A stretch of DNA of 59,736 nucleotides, taken from the NCBI GenBank assembly GCA_003265685.1, contig QJOU01000057.1, forward strand, positions 1 through 59,736, given 5' to 3'. Shown in pieces: positions 56,961 to 59,736 of the stretch; positions within the stretch are counted from its first letter, which is position 1, and the number at the start of each line of letters is the position of its first letter. The notes below the pieces were generated by a model. It saw only the letters and a list, made by a program, of their open reading frames with translations, ran no database searches and had not been told where the DNA came from. The translations under genes and the position numbers were made by a program. The stretch is from Piscinibacter caeni (GTDB lineage: Bacteria > Pseudomonadota > Gammaproteobacteria > Burkholderiales > Burkholderiaceae_C).

Positions 56961-57838
56961 CAGTAGCCCGCGTCCCGGTCGGACGCTTCCTGCGCTGGCT
57001 CGCCGTCTTCTGGCTCCTGTGCTCGGCCGCACTCGGCGCGGCCGCCCAGGACCCGGTCCCGGTACTGCCACTACAAGGTCGGGTGACCGACCTGACCGGC
57101 ACGCTGACGGCACAGCAGAGCGCCGCGCTCGAGCAATCGCTGCGCGCGTTCGAGGAGCGCAAGGGCACGCAGATCGCGGTGCTGATCGTACCGACGACGC
57201 GGCCGGAGGCGATCGAACCCTTCGCGCTGCGTGTGGTCGAGCAATGGAAGCTGGGCCGTCGCAAGGTCGACGACGGCGTGTTGCTGCTCGTTGCGAAGGA
57301 CGATCGCGCCGTACGGATCGAGGTCGGCTACGGGATCGAAGGCGCACTGAACGACGCGACAGCAGCGCGCGTCATTGCGGAGGTCATCACACCCCGATTC
57401 AGGCAGGGCGACTTCTATGGGGGCCTCACTGCAGGGCTCGATCAGATCGTGCGCGTCCTCGATGGCGAGGCTCTGCCGCCGCCAACCCGGCGCGGCTCGG
57501 CAGCCGCTGACAACGGCCTGGGGCAAAGCTGGCCGGTGCTGTTCATCGTCGCGCTGGTGCTCGGCGGCGTGTTGCGGCAGGTGCTGGGTCGCGTGCCCGG
57601 AGCCCTGGTGGTAGGCGGCGTGCTGGGCGTCGTCGCCTGGTTCGCGCTCGGCACCCTGGCCGTCGCCGCCACCGCGGGCCTGACCGGCTTCTTTGTCACG
57701 CTGCTGGGCATCGGCATGGGCGGCCACGGCGGCATGCACGGGCATGGCGGGCGCCGGGGCGGCGGCTTCGGCGGAGGCGGCGGTTTCAGTGGTGGTGGCG
57801 GCGGGTTTGGCGGGGGCGGAGCCTCCGGCAGGTGGTGA
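56957..57838 (+). CDS. TPM-domain membrane protein (YgcG-like)
   Basis: 293 residues with a signal peptide (about 1-30). The TPM domain covers about residues 42-175 (VTDLTGTLTAQQSAALEQSL, GVLLLVAKDDRAVRIEVGYG). Two or three membrane segments follow, and an extreme Gly-rich tail that is standard for this family. It is coupled to lemA by ATGA and is followed at 2 nt by another TPM gene. A structural membrane role is likely. Confidence 0.93.
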   Translation: MTVARVPVGRFLRWLAVFWLLCSAALGAAAQDPVPVLPLQGRVTDLTGTLTAQQSAALEQSLRAFEERKGTQIAVLIVPTTRPEAIEPFALRVVEQWKLGRRKVDDGVLLLVAKDDRAVRIEVGYGIEGALNDATAARVIAEVITPRFRQGDFYGGLTAGLDQIVRVLDGEALPPPTRRGSAAADNGLGQSWPVLFIVALVLGGVLRQVLGRVPGALVVGGVLGVVAWFALGTLAVAATAGLTGFFVTLLGIGMGGHGGMHGHGGRRGGGFGGGGGFSGGGGGFGGGGASGRW

Positions 57839-57840
57839 CC

Positions 57841-58338
57841 ATGGATCTCGCACGACTCCTGCATCACCTCGCGACAACCTCGGCGCGCGTGCGTCGCGCG
57901 TTTCCCGCGTCCGCGCTGCGGTCGATCGAGCAGGCGATCGCCGCGAGCGAGGCCACCCATGCAGGCGAAATTCGATTCGTCGTCGAAGGCGCGCTCGACG
58001 GGCTGCCGCTGCTGCGCGGCCAGACGGCGCGCGAACGGGCCATCGATCTCTTTGCGCGGCTGCACGTCTGGGACACCGAACACAACACCGGCGTGCTGAT
58101 TTACGTGCTGCTGGCGGACCGCCGCGTCGAGATCGTCGCCGACCGCGGCATCCATGCCAAGGCCGGCGTGGAGGCCTGGTCTGCCATCTGCCGCGGCATG
58201 GAAACGCACTTCGGCGCCGGCGACTTCGGCCGCGGCGCCGTCCAGGGCATCGAGGCCGTCACGCAGCTGGTGACGCGCCATTTTCCGCTCATGCCCGGCG
58301 ACCGCAACGAGTTGCCCGACGCGCCGCTCCTGCTCTGA
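57841..58338 (+). CDS. TPM-domain soluble protein
   Basis: 165 residues with no signal peptide. The TPM core is visible: IEQAIAASEATHAGEIRFVVEG, VLIYVLLADRRVEIVADRGI and HFGAGDFGRGAVQG. It is typical of the third gene of lemA-TPM-TPM operons. The ATG at 57841 follows an AGGTGG. An in-frame GTG three codons earlier is possible. Confidence 0.92.
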   Translation: MDLARLLHHLATTSARVRRAFPASALRSIEQAIAASEATHAGEIRFVVEGALDGLPLLRGQTARERAIDLFARLHVWDTEHNTGVLIYVLLADRRVEIVADRGIHAKAGVEAWSAICRGMETHFGAGDFGRGAVQGIEAVTQLVTRHFPLMPGDRNELPDAPLLL

Positions 58339-58360
58339 ACACACACCACAAGAGGACTCC

Positions 58361-59719
58361 ATGCAACTGCAATTCCTCGGCGCCACCGGCACCGTCACCG
58401 GCTCGAAGTACCTGCTGCGCCACGAGGGAGCGACGCTGCTCGTCGACTGCGGCCTGTTCCAGGGCTACAAGCAGCTGCGGCTGCGCAACTGGGCCCCGAT
58501 GCCCGTGCCGGCCGCCAGCATCGACTCGATCGTGCTGACGCACGCCCACATCGACCACAGCGGCTACGTGCCGCTGCTTGCGCGCCAGGGCTTCAAGGGC
58601 AAGGTCTACTGCTCGGAAGCGACCTACGAGCTCTGTCGCATCCTGCTGCCCGACAGCGGCCACCTGCAGGAGGAGGAAGCCGAGTACGCCAACCGGCGCG
58701 GCTACTCCAAGCACAAGCCGGCGCTGCCGCTGTACACCCGCGAGGACGCCGAGCGCAGCCTGAAGCAGTTCGTGCCTCGGCCCTACGGCACTCCTTGGAG
58801 CCCCGCTCCCGGGCTGCACGCACGCATGGACCCGTCGGGGCACATGCTGGGCTCCGCCTTCGCGAAGATCGACGACGGTCGGCGCTCGATCCTGTTCTCC
58901 GGCGATATCGGTCGTCCGAACGACCTGGTGCTGGCCGCGCCGGCGCGTGTGCCCGGTGCCGACTATGCGGTGGTCGAGTCGACCTACGGCGACCGCCAGC
59001 ACGAGGCGAGCGACCCGCTGCTCAAGCTCGGTGAGGTCATCAACCGGACGGCCGCTCGCGGCGGGGTCGTCGTGATCCCGGCGTTCGCCGTCGGGCGGGC
59101 GCAGAACCTCATGTACTGCATCCACCTGCTCAAGGAGCGCGGTGTCATTCACCATCTGCCGGTCTACCTCGACAGCCCGATGGCCACCGACGCGACGCGC
59201 ATCTACCACGCGCACCGCAGCGAGCACCGGCTGAGCCCCGAGCAATGCGAGGCAATGTGCCATGCGGCGACGATCGTCAACAAGCCCGACGACTCGCGTG
59301 CGCTGAGCGCGCGGCGCGGGCCGATGGTCATCATCTCGGCCAGCGGCATGGCCACGGGCGGGCGTGTCGTCCACCATCTCAAGGCTTTCGCACCGGATCG
59401 CCGCAACACGATCCTGTTCGCGGGCTACCAGGCCGGCGGCACCCGCGGCGCCGCCATCCTGCAGGGCGCCTCCTCGGTGCGCATCCATGGCGAGGACGTG
59501 CCGATCCACGCCGAGGTGGCGGCGCTGGACAGCCTGTCCGCTCACGCCGACGCCGGCGAGATCCTGCAGTGGCTGCGCGGCTTCGACGCGCCGCCGACGC
59601 AGACCTTCATCACCCACGGTGAACCGGCGGCGGCCGACGCGATGCGCTCGCGCATCGAGCACGAACTGGGCTGGCCCTGCCGCGTGCCCGACTACCTGGA
59701 AACGGTGGAACTAGGATGA
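58361..59719 (+). CDS. Beta-CASP metallo-hydrolase (RNase-like)
   Basis: 452 residues. The metallo-beta-lactamase motifs THAHIDHSG, DPSGHMLGS and LFSGDIGRP are followed by the beta-CASP part (SPMATDATRIYHAH, SASGMATGGRVVHHL) and the final SAHADAGEIL. The family includes CPSF-like RNA nucleases (YbaX/TTHA0252 type). A 5'-3' or endo-RNase function is likely. The AGGA upstream and the ATG at 58361 agree. The stop overlaps the next start (ATGA at 59716). Confidence 0.93.
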   Translation: MQLQFLGATGTVTGSKYLLRHEGATLLVDCGLFQGYKQLRLRNWAPMPVPAASIDSIVLTHAHIDHSGYVPLLARQGFKGKVYCSEATYELCRILLPDSGHLQEEEAEYANRRGYSKHKPALPLYTREDAERSLKQFVPRPYGTPWSPAPGLHARMDPSGHMLGSAFAKIDDGRRSILFSGDIGRPNDLVLAAPARVPGADYAVVESTYGDRQHEASDPLLKLGEVINRTAARGGVVVIPAFAVGRAQNLMYCIHLLKERGVIHHLPVYLDSPMATDATRIYHAHRSEHRLSPEQCEAMCHAATIVNKPDDSRALSARRGPMVIISASGMATGGRVVHHLKAFAPDRRNTILFAGYQAGGTRGAAILQGASSVRIHGEDVPIHAEVAALDSLSAHADAGEILQWLRGFDAPPTQTFITHGEPAAADAMRSRIEHELGWPCRVPDYLETVELG

Positions 59720-59736
59720 AACTGTCTTCATTCAAC
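59716..59736 (+). CDS. Start of the next gene, cut by window edge
   Basis: An ATG overlapping the previous stop (ATGA) with AGGA upstream opens a frame of seven codons (Met-Lys-Leu-Ser-Ser-Phe-Asn) to the window end. It is too short to identify. Confidence 0.5.

Overview
This window is GC-rich, densely coded DNA that reads as a betaproteobacterium, most likely Burkholderiales. The evidence is a CopK-family protein, a Burkholderia-type trimeric porin, a merRTPCA operon and the overall gene style. It is accessory DNA throughout: a nested mobile element followed by a very large copper-handling region. No rRNA, tRNA or CRISPR was recognised.

Left part (1-18.2 kb). A leftward operon encodes a DUF1173 protein, a protein of the family often labelled hydrolase/metal-binding, an SbcD-like metallophosphoesterase and an SbcC-like ATPase. 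The SbcC-like gene is split: its first 56 codons lie at 14089-14256 and the rest at 56-2075. Between the halves sits a 12,013-bp element (2076-14088) with GGGGTG direct repeats outside and imperfect inverted termini (TTA-GTTG-ATTCGC...GTCAACA) inside. Removing the element plus one GGGGTG copy restores the frame exactly. The element begins with three tyrosine recombinases and a small HTH/coiled-coil protein, the ginABCD layout of GInt-type islands. Its cargo is an intact paralogue of the gene it disrupts plus mercury resistance (merR, merTPCA), followed by a short AT-richer end. The far C-terminus of the split ATPase is lost at position ~55, where what looks like an insertion-sequence end enters from outside the window.

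Middle part (18.4-25.2 kb). Two very large divergent copper enzymes lack signal peptides. One is a tyrosinase fused to a von Willebrand A domain. The other is a 1123-residue protein joining a transthyretin-like domain, a multicopper oxidase with an extra cupredoxin-type copper site, and a galactose/glyoxal-oxidase-like domain. In the last domain the copper ligands appear kept, but the cysteine of the Tyr-Cys cofactor appears to be serine. This pair is the best candidate for an undescribed system.

Right part (25.2-59.7 kb). A CusCBA copper/silver efflux operon (CusB carries a fused CusF domain) ends with a DUF411 protein. Next come small secreted proteins, a porin, a flavoprotein, CusF, a cupredoxin, a CopK homologue, a molybdopterin oxidoreductase, an alpha/beta hydrolase and an AraC regulator. 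A P2-type cation ATPase is interrupted by one in-frame amber codon. A rightward copper run follows: MerR-type regulator (divergent), Met-rich and His-rich proteins, a methyltransferase, a Rieske protein, PPK2, a P1B ATPase with an unusual CPD motif, CopA multicopper oxidase and CopB. The window closes with an MFS transporter, LemA, two TPM proteins and a beta-CASP metallo-hydrolase.

Regulation. Four MerR-family-type promoters with 19-bp spacers are visible: one canonical mer, two CueR-like, and one next to the second MerR gene. Three CusR/CopR-like boxes with a 6-nt spacer precede genes for small secreted proteins.
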